Shown: positions 1-7,900 of the stretch, one piece after another | Layout of the letters: each line of letters starts with the position of its first letter | Position numbering within the stretch: the first letter of the stretch is position 1 | NCBI GenBank assembly: GCA_045533115.1 | Contig: JAZSHF010000052.1 | Coordinates: 1 to 11,818, forward strand | Direction of reading: 5' to 3' | From: Colimorpha_A sp045533115 | GTDB lineage: Bacteria > Bacillota > Clostridia > Oscillospirales > CAG-272 | DNA: 11,818 nucleotides | Position numbers and translations under genes: made by a program | The notes under the pieces: model-generated | Databases searched by the model: none | What the model was told of the DNA's origin: nothing | Seen by the model: the letters and a program-made list of their open reading frames with translations, nothing else

Positions 1-144
1 TTCCTTACCGATAAGGACAGAAACTTTATCGTAAGTGCAAAGAGTATGCTCGGTGCGGTTTACTCAATGGAATGGGAAGAGGTTTGGTGCGAAAGCGACG
101 AGGACATTTACCACGTCGTAAGCAGATTTGCAGCAGACGAATAA
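1..144 (+). CDS. C-terminal fragment of a small HPr-like protein (5' end outside window)
   Basis: Frame 1 is open from the first base to TAA at 142-144 and gives 47 residues; the start lies upstream of the window. The segment with IVSAKSMLGAV, followed by a short strand and a final helix (SDEDIYHVVSRF), resembles the second half of HPr-type phosphocarrier domains, where an 'AKSxLG' helix follows a central strand and an acidic turn leads into the last helix. Small HPr-like proteins of this kind, some without the PTS active-site histidine, are common in Clostridia. The N-terminal half that would carry the histidine is missing here, so phosphotransfer activity cannot be judged. A strong terminator begins 8 bases after the stop, so this is the last gene of its transcript and is unlinked to rlmN. 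The family call is tentative; that a real coding end is present is more secure. Confidence 0.5.
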   Translation, partial: FLTDKDRNFIVSAKSMLGAVYSMEWEEVWCESDEDIYHVVSRFAADE

Positions 145-152
145 GATTTCGA

Positions 153-182
153 GGCAGTCACCGCGAGGTGACTGCCTTTTTT
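153..182 (+). terminator. Rho-independent terminator after the HPr-like gene
   Basis: A perfect 10-bp stem (GGCAGTCACC / GGTGACTGCC) with a GCGA tetraloop is followed directly by six T residues. It lies 8 bases after the stop codon of the upstream gene, so it insulates the rlmN operon from that transcript. Confidence 0.95.
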
Positions 183-289
183 GATCCACATGTTGTAAAT
201 TTTTTGTTAAAATTTTAAGCTATCCTGAAAATTATTTAGATTTTAGGAAGAAAAAGATCGAAAAATTGCGTGTTTTTTCTATAAAATGT

Positions 290-318
290 TTGCATTTACA
301 TTATTAGTGTGTTATAAT
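290..318 (+). promoter_or_regulatory. Sigma-A type promoter of the rlmN operon, extended -10
   Basis: A perfect -10 TATAAT lies at 313-318, preceded by TGT at 310-312, which makes an extended -10 (TGn). A weak -35, TTGCAT (290-295, 3 of 6 matches), sits 17 bases upstream. Transcription should start near 325 and leave a leader of about 36 bases before the rlmN ATG. This is the only convincing promoter between the upstream terminator and rlmN, and it probably drives the run through nadE. Confidence 0.7.
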
Positions 319-360
319 ATGGTGAGTAAATATTTCTAATGTAAGTTTTCGGTGAACGCA

Positions 361-1404
361 ATGGCAACTGATATTCTGACAATGACATACGATGAGCTTC
401 TGCCGATCGTCACGGGGCTTGGTTTTCCGGCGTTCAGAGCTAAGCAGCTCTATCAGTGGCTTAACAAGGGTGCGAGACTTGCCGATATGAATAATCTTCC
501 GAAGGCGTTTAAGGATGCCCTTACCGAAAACGGATATTTTATTGACCTGCCAAAGATCGAAAAAAAATTCGTTTCCGAGATAGACGGAACCGTAAAGCTC
601 CTGTATTCTCTTTCCGACGGTCAGTATATCGAAAGCGTCGTAATGAAGTACGAGCATGGAAACACGATCTGCGTTTCCTGCCAGGCGGGGTGCCGAATGG
701 GTTGCAAATTCTGCGCCTCGACTCTGCGCGGTCTGACAAGAAATTTAACTCCGTCCGAAATAATCGGGCAAATTTTTGAGGCACAGAAGGCCGTCGGCGA
801 ACGAATATCCAACATCGTTATGATGGGCATAGGCGAGCCGCTTGACAACTATGACAACGTGATTAAATTCTTGCATACCGTAAACCGCGAGGAAGGTCTT
901 AATATCGGATACAGGCACATTTCCCTTTCGACCTGCGGCGTCGTTGACGGGATCAAAAAGCTTGAAAAGGAAATGATTCCGATAACCCTTTCAATATCGC
1001 TTCACAATATAGACACCGAGGCTCGTAAATCCATTATGCCGATAACAAACAAATGGAGCGTCGAGGAGCTTCTTTCTGCGTGTGCCGAATACTTTAAGAC
1101 AACGGGAAGGCGTATATCATTTGAATACACTCTCATTGCGAACGAAAATGACAGCGTTTTTCAGGCAGAGCAGCTTGCAAAGGGACTTAAAAAATTTCTG
1201 CCCGGAATGCCGATACACGTTAATTTGATCCCACTTAACGACGTAAGCGAGCGTTCCTACAAAAAGAGTTCACAAAAGAACGTCGAGGCGTTCAAAAACC
1301 GCCTGAATGCTCTCGGTATCAACGCAACGGTCCGTCGGCGTCTCGGTCCCGACATAAATGCATCCTGCGGTCAGCTTCGTCTGAATGCACAAGAACAGCG
1401 ATAG
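361..1404 (+). CDS. rlmN: 23S rRNA (A2503-C2)/tRNA (A37-C2) methyltransferase RlmN, radical SAM
   Basis: RlmN uses a radical SAM mechanism to methylate C2 of adenosine 2503 in 23S rRNA and A37 of some tRNAs, acting in the cytoplasm. The 347-residue product has normal family length. An N-terminal RNA-binding part leads to the radical SAM core with CxxxCxxC cysteines at residues 111, 115 and 118 (CRMGCKFC), the MMGIGEPLDN SAM-binding segment, and the C-terminal catalytic cysteine (C336 in ASCGQL) that forms the methyl-transfer adduct. The start is set at ATG 361 because GGTGA (351-355) lies 5 bases upstream; the in-frame GTG at 352 has no ribosome binding site and is itself part of that site. 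In Firmicutes rlmN commonly precedes the stp-prkC pair, as here, but the usual upstream rsmB/fmt genes are absent and the gene has its own promoter. Identification is firm; only the start has any doubt. Confidence 0.97.
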   Translation: MATDILTMTYDELLPIVTGLGFPAFRAKQLYQWLNKGARLADMNNLPKAFKDALTENGYFIDLPKIEKKFVSEIDGTVKLLYSLSDGQYIESVVMKYEHGNTICVSCQAGCRMGCKFCASTLRGLTRNLTPSEIIGQIFEAQKAVGERISNIVMMGIGEPLDNYDNVIKFLHTVNREEGLNIGYRHISLSTCGVVDGIKKLEKEMIPITLSISLHNIDTEARKSIMPITNKWSVEELLSACAEYFKTTGRRISFEYTLIANENDSVFQAEQLAKGLKKFLPGMPIHVNLIPLNDVSERSYKKSSQKNVEAFKNRLNALGINATVRRRLGPDINASCGQLRLNAQEQR

Positions 1405-1456
1405 GTAACATATAAATTAGACATAGATTCTGGACACACCATTAACGAGGTACAAC

Positions 1457-2185
1457 ATGTTTATCTGCGGAAAAAGCGACGTCGGAAAACGTCGCGTAAA
1501 CAATCAGGACTGCTTCAACGTAACGCCCCTGCCCGGCGGTGCATATCTTTGCACGGTCTGTGACGGTATGGGCGGAGCTAACGGCGGCAACATCGCAAGC
1601 GAGATCGCTTGCAGAGTTTATACCGACTTTGTAAAGGAAGGCTTCGGAAACAGCGGAGATCCCGAGCTTATGAAGTCTGCCGTCACACGTGCAAACACCG
1701 TCGTCTACGAGGCGGCACAGGCCGATCCCGCACTAAAGGGCATGGGAACGACTCTCGTCTCGGCACTTGTAAGAGAAAACGGCAATGCGACGGTAATAAA
1801 TGTCGGCGACAGCCGCTTATATCTTATATCCAACGGACAGATACAGCAGATAACCCGCGATCACTCATACGTACAGTACCTAATCGATATGGGACAAATA
1901 ACAGTTAGCGACGCAAAGAATGCATCTATTAGAAACATAATCATACGCTCTATCGGAAACGAAGCAAAGACCAATCCCGATATTTTCCGCGTTGAAAACG
2001 AAAAGGACGGTTACCTTCTTCTCTGCACCGACGGACTTACGAACTGCGTTCCTAACGCCGTAATATCTGAAAACGTCAAGGCAGACAGCGAGGAGGAGCT
2101 GACAGCCTGCGCCGAAAAGCTCATTCAGCTCGCAAACGACGGCGGCGGAAACGACAACATAACGGTGCTGCTCGTCAAGCTCTAA
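1457..2185 (+). CDS. prpC: PP2C-family Ser/Thr protein phosphatase (Stp/PrpC)
   Basis: A metal-dependent PPM/PP2C phosphatase that removes phosphate from Ser/Thr residues of the adjacent kinase and its substrates in the cytoplasm. The 242 residues are a single catalytic domain, typical of bacterial Stp/PrpC. Metal-binding motifs appear in order: SDVGKRRVNNQD (D18), VCDGMGG (D36-G37), GDSRLYL (D118), CTDGLT (D192) and GNDNITVLLV (D233). The motif that usually reads NxD with Glu before Asp has Gln (NQD), which is common in Clostridia. No signal peptide or membrane segment is present. The ATG is supported by GAGGT (1447-1451) five bases upstream. It lies 52 bases after rlmN and 35 bases before the kinase, matching the conserved rlmN-stp-prkC block. 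No terminator or clear promoter was seen in either gap, so cotranscription is inferred. Confidence 0.96.
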   Translation: MFICGKSDVGKRRVNNQDCFNVTPLPGGAYLCTVCDGMGGANGGNIASEIACRVYTDFVKEGFGNSGDPELMKSAVTRANTVVYEAAQADPALKGMGTTLVSALVRENGNATVINVGDSRLYLISNGQIQQITRDHSYVQYLIDMGQITVSDAKNASIRNIIIRSIGNEAKTNPDIFRVENEKDGYLLLCTDGLTNCVPNAVISENVKADSEEELTACAEKLIQLANDGGGNDNITVLLVKL

Positions 2186-2220
2186 CTTACAGCTATGAAT
2201 TAAGACAAAGGAAATGCTTA

Positions 2221-3960
2221 ATGGAAACGGCTAACAGATACGTCGGCAAAATACTTGACCGAAGATATGAAATAAAAAGAATAATCGGCATAGGCGGAAT
2301 GGCGGTCGTCTTTGAAGCGAACGACATCATTATGAACCGAACGGTTGCCGTAAAAATGCTTAAGGAGGACCTTTCCGACGACGCTGAGGCTGTAAAGAGA
2401 TTCATAAACGAATCAAAGGCAGTCTCGATGCTTTCGCATCCGAATATCGTCAAGATATTCGACGTCTCGGTAAAAGCGCGCCTTAAATACATCGTTATGG
2501 AGCGCGTTGAGGGAATCACTCTAAAAAGCTATATGCAGAAAAAGGGCGCCCTTTCGCGTGAGGAAGTCATCAGCTATTCCGAGCAAGTGCTTCGCGCACT
2601 CGAGCACGCTCATTCGAAGGGCATCGTCCACCGCGACATTAAGCCGCAAAATATAATGCTTCTTAAGAACGGCAGAGTCAAGGTAACCGACTTTGGCATT
2701 GCTGTTCTTCCCTCAAGCGAGCAGAGTCCCGACGGAAAGGCAATAGGTACAGTTTACTACATCAGTCCCGAGCAGGCAAGCGGTAAGGAAACGGACACCC
2801 GCAGCGATCTGTATTCACTGGGCATTTTGATGTACGAAATGGCAACGGGTACACTTCCCTTTAACGCCGACACTCCAGTTTCGGTCGCACTCATGCAGGT
2901 GCGTGAGCAGCCAAAGCCGCCGTCTGAAATTTGCTCGGACATTCCAAGAGGACTTGAGCAGATAATCCTCGGTGCAATGGAGAAGAGTCCCGACAGACGC
3001 TTCCAGACAGCTACACAGATGCTCAAATACGTTGAGAAGGTACATCTCAACCCCGAATACGTTTTCAAGACCAGAAGTGCAGCCACTCCCGAAAGCGCCG
3101 GGCTTCGCGCCGCAAACGATATGAAAAAGCAACAGAACAAAAAGAAAGCCGTAAAGCACCGCAAGGAAAGCATGTCGATGTTCCCGATAATCCTCGGTGT
3201 TGCGGTCGCGTTCGCATTAGTTCTTATAACCGGTGCCGTAACGGTCCTCGATGCGGTACTTCAAAGCGAACAGGCAAGCGCCGCTGAACAGATCAGAGTC
3301 CCGTCCGTCGTCGGAGAAACCTATTCGACGGATACGATCGGCAATCTTCTTGATCCATCAATATACAAGGTCGAAGTAAAGATGGTTTATGACGCAAAAA
3401 ATCCCGAGGGAACTATTATAAGACAGGAGCCCGCGCCCAATTCCTCGAGAAAAGTCGTACGAAACCAAAATAAATGTACTGTAACGCTGACTGTCAGCCG
3501 CGGTGCAAACCTTGTATCGGTTCCGGATCTTGTCAACTATCACTATATGGACGCAAAGCTCATAGCACAAAATCAGGAGCTTTATAACTTCAAGGTAGTT
3601 TTTAAGGAGATTACAAGCGAAGCATTTCGATATCAGCTGGTCGTTAAGACCGAACCCGCCGCAAAGGAGCAGGTCGAGTACGGCTCAACGATCACGATAT
3701 ATTACAGTATAGGTCCCGAATACGAGTACGTAACTGTAGACAGTTATGTGGGTAAAACGCCGGCACAGGCAAGCACCCTCATCGGACAAGATCTCATCAT
3801 TGACGAGAACACTGGGTATGAATACAGCGAGACAGTTCGTGCGGGATATATATCCTCCCAAAGCCTTGAACCGGGATCTTACCTTAAGGGCACGAAGATC
3901 AGATTTGTAATCAGTCTCGGGCCCCCTCCGCAGACTGAACCGCCTGTAAATGAAGAATAA
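2221..3960 (+). CDS. prkC: PASTA-domain Ser/Thr protein kinase (PrkC/StkP type)
   Basis: A membrane-bound Hanks-type kinase that couples cell-wall signals (muropeptides or lipid II in characterised homologues) to phosphorylation of division, wall-synthesis and translation proteins. The 579-residue product starts with a kinase domain (about 15-275): glycine loop GIGGMA (23-28), VAVK lysine K45, helix-C E64, HRDIKPQN with catalytic D139, DFG D157, and the SPEQA segment. A basic juxtamembrane stretch leads to one transmembrane helix (about 321-343), then three extracellular PASTA repeats (about 358-432, 433-507 and 508-570) and a short Pro-rich tail. All catalytic residues are intact. AAAGGA (2207-2212) lies 8 bases before the ATG. 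The opposing phosphatase sits immediately upstream. In many Firmicutes rsgA and rpe follow; here glnN follows instead. Length is somewhat below B. subtilis PrkC, consistent with three compact PASTA repeats. Confidence 0.97.
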   Translation: METANRYVGKILDRRYEIKRIIGIGGMAVVFEANDIIMNRTVAVKMLKEDLSDDAEAVKRFINESKAVSMLSHPNIVKIFDVSVKARLKYIVMERVEGITLKSYMQKKGALSREEVISYSEQVLRALEHAHSKGIVHRDIKPQNIMLLKNGRVKVTDFGIAVLPSSEQSPDGKAIGTVYYISPEQASGKETDTRSDLYSLGILMYEMATGTLPFNADTPVSVALMQVREQPKPPSEICSDIPRGLEQIILGAMEKSPDRRFQTATQMLKYVEKVHLNPEYVFKTRSAATPESAGLRAANDMKKQQNKKKAVKHRKESMSMFPIILGVAVAFALVLITGAVTVLDAVLQSEQASAAEQIRVPSVVGETYSTDTIGNLLDPSIYKVEVKMVYDAKNPEGTIIRQEPAPNSSRKVVRNQNKCTVTLTVSRGANLVSVPDLVNYHYMDAKLIAQNQELYNFKVVFKEITSEAFRYQLVVKTEPAAKEQVEYGSTITIYYSIGPEYEYVTVDSYVGKTPAQASTLIGQDLIIDENTGYEYSETVRAGYISSQSLEPGSYLKGTKIRFVISLGPPPQTEPPVNEE

Positions 3961-3990
3961 GCACCATTTGACCAACGGAGATACAATACT

Positions 3991-6084
3991 ATGAATAATA
4001 TAACCGACTGCTTCGGCACGATGGTATTCGATGACACCGCAATGCGTAAAAAGCTCCCCAAGGAGACCTACGACGCGATGCGCAGAACAATAAAGGACGG
4101 CAAGCGCCTTGATATCGAGCTTGCAAACGTAGTCGCCGCGGCGATGAAGGATTGGGCAATCGAAAAGGGCGCAACACACTATACACATTGGTTCCAGCCG
4201 ATGACGGGCATTACTGCAGAAAAGCACGACAGTTTCATAAGTCCGACCAAGGACGGAAAAGTTATTATGGAGTTTTCGGGCAAGGAGCTCGTAAAGGGTG
4301 AGACCGACGCGTCGTCATTCCCCTCGGGCGGACTTCGCGCGACCTTTGAAGCCCGCGGATACACCGCATGGGACCCCTCTTCCTACGCCTTCATCAAGGA
4401 TAGAACGCTCTGTATTCCGACGGCGTTCTGCTCATACGGCGGTGAAGCACTCGACAAGAAAACTCCCCTGCTCCGCTCAATGGAGAAGATAAACAAGCAG
4501 GCTCTCCGCGTGCTTAAGCTCTTCGGAAACGACACGGTAACATCTGTTAAGACGACCGTAGGCGTTGAGCAGGAATATTTCCTCATAACAAAAGAGGTCT
4601 ATGAAAAGAGAAAAGACCTTTTCTATACGGGCAGAACCCTTTTCGGTGCAAAAGCACCAAAGGGACAGGAGCTTGACGATCACTATTTCGGCTCAATCAA
4701 GCAAAAGGTATCTGAGTTTATGCACGACGTTGACGTCGAGCTTTGGAAGCTCGGTGTCCTTGCAAAGACTGAGCATAACGAGGCGGCTCCCGCTCAGCAC
4801 GAGCTTGCTCCGATATTTACGACGGCAAACATCGCAGCTGACCACAATCAGCTGACTATGGAAATACTCCAGACCGTCGCAAAGAGACACGGCCTTGTCT
4901 GCCTGCTTCACGAAAAGCCCTTTGCAGGTGTTAACGGAAGCGGTAAGCATAATAACTGGTCAATCTCGACCGATACGGGAATCAACCTTCTCGAGCCGGG
5001 AGAAACGCCTTACGAAAACGCTCAGTTCCTTCTATTCCTAAGTGCAATTATTAAGGCAGTTGACGATTATCAGGAGCTTCTGCGTATCTCTGTCGCAACG
5101 GCAGGTAACGACCACCGTCTCGGCGCGGGCGAAGCACCTCCAGCAATAGTTTCCTTCTTCCTCGGTGACGAGCTCACCGACGTACTTAACGCTATCGAAA
5201 GCGAAACGTCGTACGGTGGCAAGGAAAAAGAATTGCTGCGAGTCGGTGTACATATTCTGCCGAAGTTCGCGAAGGATACGACCGACAGAAACCGCACCTC
5301 TCCATTTGCATTTACCGGCAACAAGTTCGAATTCCGTATGCTCGGCTCCGCCGCATCGGTTTCCGACGTAAATACCGTTATCAACACCGCTGTTGCCGAA
5401 ACGCTAAAGGGCTTTGCAGACCGTCTTGAGAGTGCCGAATGCTTTGAAGAAGCGCTTCACGACCTCATTCGTGACACCGTCCGCGCACACAAGAGAATAC
5501 TTTTTAACGGCAACGGCTACGATGAATCGTGGGTGGTAGAGGCTGAAAAGAGAGGTCTTTCCAATCTCCCCAATACACCCGAGGCACTATCACACTTTCT
5601 TGACGAAAAGAATGTCAAGCTCTTCTCGGAAAACAAGATCTTCTCCGAAACCGAACTTCGTTCACGCAAAGAGATAATGCTTGAGAATTATTGCAAGCTG
5701 ATGAACATAGAGGCACTGACGATGTCGGAAATGGCAAGAAAAGAGATAATTCCCGCCGTAATAAGCTATGTTAAAGACGTTTCCAAGACGATAATCAATG
5801 TAAAAACGGCGGTTCCGAGCGCACTTACCGACGCGGAAGAGGAGATTGTCACTTCCCTCTCATCTCTCGTTTCCAAAGCAAATATCGCCCTTAAGGAGCT
5901 TGAAGCGCTCACTGTTAGTGCAAACGCCATCGCGGATCACGCAGAAAGTGCAGATTTCTACCTCAACACTGTAATACCGAAGATGAATGAGCTTCGCTCC
6001 ATCTGCGACGAGGCAGAAACAATGACAGCTGAAAGCTACTGGCCGATCCCAACCTACGGAGATATTCTTTTCAGCGTCCGCTGA
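3991..6084 (+). CDS. glnN: Type III glutamine synthetase
   Basis: Catalyses ATP-dependent ligation of ammonia to glutamate, the main route of ammonia assimilation, in the cytoplasm. The 697-residue length, and motifs that differ from GSI/GSII, identify the large GSIII class found in Bacteroidetes, Ruminococcus and other Clostridia. Visible features include the N-terminal GSIII-specific CFGTMVFDD region, GGLRATFEARGY, the metal-binding GVEQEYFL (E193, E195), GSGKHNNWS (H320), AGNDHRLGAGEAPPA (371-385) and the Arg/Glu-rich DRNRTSPFAFTGNKFEFRM (432-450). A helical C-terminal extension follows, as is usual for GSIII. The start is supported by agreement of the N-terminus with the family and by GGAG at 3977-3980, a slightly long 10 bases from the ATG. 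It lies 30 bases after the kinase and 12 bases before nadE. No promoter was seen in the 30-base gap, though one inside the kinase gene is not excluded. Confidence 0.97.
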   Translation: MNNITDCFGTMVFDDTAMRKKLPKETYDAMRRTIKDGKRLDIELANVVAAAMKDWAIEKGATHYTHWFQPMTGITAEKHDSFISPTKDGKVIMEFSGKELVKGETDASSFPSGGLRATFEARGYTAWDPSSYAFIKDRTLCIPTAFCSYGGEALDKKTPLLRSMEKINKQALRVLKLFGNDTVTSVKTTVGVEQEYFLITKEVYEKRKDLFYTGRTLFGAKAPKGQELDDHYFGSIKQKVSEFMHDVDVELWKLGVLAKTEHNEAAPAQHELAPIFTTANIAADHNQLTMEILQTVAKRHGLVCLLHEKPFAGVNGSGKHNNWSISTDTGINLLEPGETPYENAQFLLFLSAIIKAVDDYQELLRISVATAGNDHRLGAGEAPPAIVSFFLGDELTDVLNAIESETSYGGKEKELLRVGVHILPKFAKDTTDRNRTSPFAFTGNKFEFRMLGSAASVSDVNTVINTAVAETLKGFADRLESAECFEEALHDLIRDTVRAHKRILFNGNGYDESWVVEAEKRGLSNLPNTPEALSHFLDEKNVKLFSENKIFSETELRSRKEIMLENYCKLMNIEALTMSEMARKEIIPAVISYVKDVSKTIINVKTAVPSALTDAEEEIVTSLSSLVSKANIALKELEALTVSANAIADHAESADFYLNTVIPKMNELRSICDEAETMTAESYWPIPTYGDILFSVR

Positions 6085-6096
6085 TAAGGAGTTAAA

Positions 6097-7866
6097 ATGA
6101 AAAAAACTGTAAGAGTAGCACTCGCGTCAAACGAAATCTCAGTTGCTGACGTAAGTGCAAATCTAAAAGCAATTACTAATCAAATTACGGAAAGCTACAA
6201 AAGCGGAGCAAGCGCCGTGGTATTTCCCGAGCTTTCGGTGACGGGATACTCGTGCGGTGACCTCTTTCTGAACGACAAGCTGACCGATTCCTGGGCAGAC
6301 TCGCTTAACGTCATAGCCGAAGCTACGTTCAAGACGTCTATGACAGCATTCGTCGGATTACCGCTTCACATAGAGGGTGCAATTTACGACTGCGTTGCGG
6401 TCGTAAGCAAGGGCGAAACACTCGGCTTCGTTTCAAAGAGACATCTTACTAATTCCGAGCAACGCGTTTTCGCCTCTGAAAACGACCGCCCCGTCGTTTT
6501 CAGCACGGGCGACGCTGTCTATGGTGTTGCTATCGGTAACGATATTCTTGATACCGATTACTGTACGGCGCTAAAAAAGGCGGGGGCAACAGTTATTGTC
6601 AATCCATACGCCTCTGCAATGACCGCGACCTTTGAGAGCAAAAAACGCGCACAGGTCGAGTATCTTTCTAAGCTGCTCGGCATCACGGTAGCCTCGGTCG
6701 GCGCATCACCGAGTGAGTCGACGACCGACTGCGTATGTGCAGATTACCACGTTGCGATAAAAAACGGAGAAACAATAGCAGAAAAAAAGCCGCTCGCGGG
6801 CGGCAGTATATGCTACGCGACATTTGTGCCTACGGCTTCCAAGGGCATGAATGCCGTTCTTCCCTGCCTTTCCGACAAGATAGAAAAAAATCCGTTTATA
6901 CCCGAATATGTAACCGACGAATATTTTGAAAACTGCCTTAAAATTCAGGCATACGGCTTAAAAAGGCGTATGATGGCGGCACGTTCAAAAACCGCTATAC
7001 TCGGTATTTCGGGCGGTCTTGACAGCACCCTCGCGCTTTTGGCAACCGTTCGCACCTTCGATATGATGGGCAAAGACCGCAAAGATATAATCTGTGTTAC
7101 TATGCCTTGCTTCGGAACAACCAAGCGCACAAAAAGCAACGCTGTCCAAATGTGCGAGGAGCTTGGCGTTGATATACGTGAGATTAATATAGGCAAAGCC
7201 GTTCTTCAGCATTTTGAGGACATAGGACACGATCAGTCGGTGACCGACGTTACCTACGAGAACTCGCAGGCAAGAGAGCGCACGCAGATCCTTATGGACC
7301 TTTCGAACAGATATAACGGTCTCGTTATCGGTACGGGCGACCTTTCCGAGCTTGCTCTCGGCTGGGCGACCTATAACGGAGACCATATGTCTATGTACGG
7401 TCTTAATGCATCTATTCCGAAAACGCTCGTCCGAGTTCTCGTCGATTATGAGGCAAGACGGCTCGGCGGTACGCTTGCAGAGATACTCATTGACATCATC
7501 GGTACCCCCGTTTCCCCCGAGCTTCTCCCAACGAACGACAACGGCGAAATCGCGCAAAAGACCGAGGATCTCGTTGGTCCATACGAACTTCACGATTTCT
7601 TCCTTTATCACTTTGTAAGGGAAAACCGCTCGCCGAGGGATATATACACACTTGCTTGCTCGATATTTGAAAAGGAATACCGTCCCGAAACGATACTCAA
7701 ATGGCTAAAGACCTTTGTCCGCCGTTTTTTCATATCACAGTTCAAGCGCTCGTGTCTACCCGACGGTCCAAAAGTAACCGACTTTTCACTCTCCCCGCGC
7801 GGCGGGCTCTCAATGCCGTCTGACGCGTCATTCGCCTTCTTTTTGAAGGAGCTTGACGAATTATAA
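6097..7866 (+). CDS. nadE: NAD+ synthetase with a degenerate N-terminal glutaminase (nitrilase-fold) domain
   Basis: Last step of NAD+ synthesis: amidation of nicotinic acid adenine dinucleotide with ATP. The N-terminal nitrilase-fold domain (about 1-270) normally frees ammonia from glutamine; the C-terminal domain (about 290-589) is a PP-loop synthetase with SGGLDS at 305-310, QARERTQILMDL, GTGDLSELALGWATYNGDHMSMY and NASIPKTLVR, all intact. Of the glutaminase triad, E45 (FPELSVTGY) and probably K114 (FVSKRHL) are present, but the place of the nucleophilic cysteine, normally in a GxxxCED context, reads GVAIGND, with glycine (G147, codon GGT at 6535-6537). The region after K114 is also shortened, and the protein is roughly 50 residues below the usual length for this class. 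The synthetase half therefore looks active, perhaps with free ammonia. AAGGAG (6086-6091) lies 5 bases before the ATG; glnN ends 12 bases upstream, so the two are very likely cotranscribed. Confidence 0.93.
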   Translation: MKKTVRVALASNEISVADVSANLKAITNQITESYKSGASAVVFPELSVTGYSCGDLFLNDKLTDSWADSLNVIAEATFKTSMTAFVGLPLHIEGAIYDCVAVVSKGETLGFVSKRHLTNSEQRVFASENDRPVVFSTGDAVYGVAIGNDILDTDYCTALKKAGATVIVNPYASAMTATFESKKRAQVEYLSKLLGITVASVGASPSESTTDCVCADYHVAIKNGETIAEKKPLAGGSICYATFVPTASKGMNAVLPCLSDKIEKNPFIPEYVTDEYFENCLKIQAYGLKRRMMAARSKTAILGISGGLDSTLALLATVRTFDMMGKDRKDIICVTMPCFGTTKRTKSNAVQMCEELGVDIREINIGKAVLQHFEDIGHDQSVTDVTYENSQARERTQILMDLSNRYNGLVIGTGDLSELALGWATYNGDHMSMYGLNASIPKTLVRVLVDYEARRLGGTLAEILIDIIGTPVSPELLPTNDNGEIAQKTEDLVGPYELHDFFLYHFVRENRSPRDIYTLACSIFEKEYRPETILKWLKTFVRRFFISQFKRSCLPDGPKVTDFSLSPRGGLSMPSDASFAFFLKELDEL

Positions 7867-7870
7867 CAGT

Positions 7871-7900
7871 AAAAGCACCCGACAGTATCGGGTGCTTTTT
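7871..7900. terminator. Bidirectional Rho-independent terminator between nadE and the TtcA-like gene
   Basis: The inverted repeat GCACCCGA (7875-7882) / TCGGGTGC (7888-7895) has a 5-base CAGTA loop and is flanked by AAAA and TTTTT, so it has a proper T tract read from either strand. It starts 4 bases after the nadE stop, and its last bases overlap the stop codon of the minus-strand gene (7899-7901). It can therefore end both convergent transcripts. Confidence 0.93.

Noticed and set aside
352..360. GTG start for RlmN, three codons upstream of the chosen ATG
   Set aside because: No ribosome binding site precedes it, and GGTGA overlapping this GTG is itself well placed for ATG 361.
145..360. 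Possible small gene or ncRNA between the HPr-like gene and rlmN
   Set aside because: Apart from the terminator and the rlmN promoter, the AT-rich stretch shows no ORF with a ribosome binding site and no stable hairpin.
3968..3990. TTGACC as the -35 of a glnN promoter
   Set aside because: The matching -10 position would fall on the start codon region (ATGAAT), which does not resemble a -10.
3685..4227. 180-codon open frame on the minus strand across the prkC-glnN junction
   Set aside because: It lies antisense to two well-identified genes, has no recognisable domain, and reflects codon bias of the plus-strand genes.
6985..7611. 208-codon open frame on the minus strand inside nadE
   Set aside because: It is fully antisense to the conserved synthetase domain, and its composition looks like a reverse-complement shadow.
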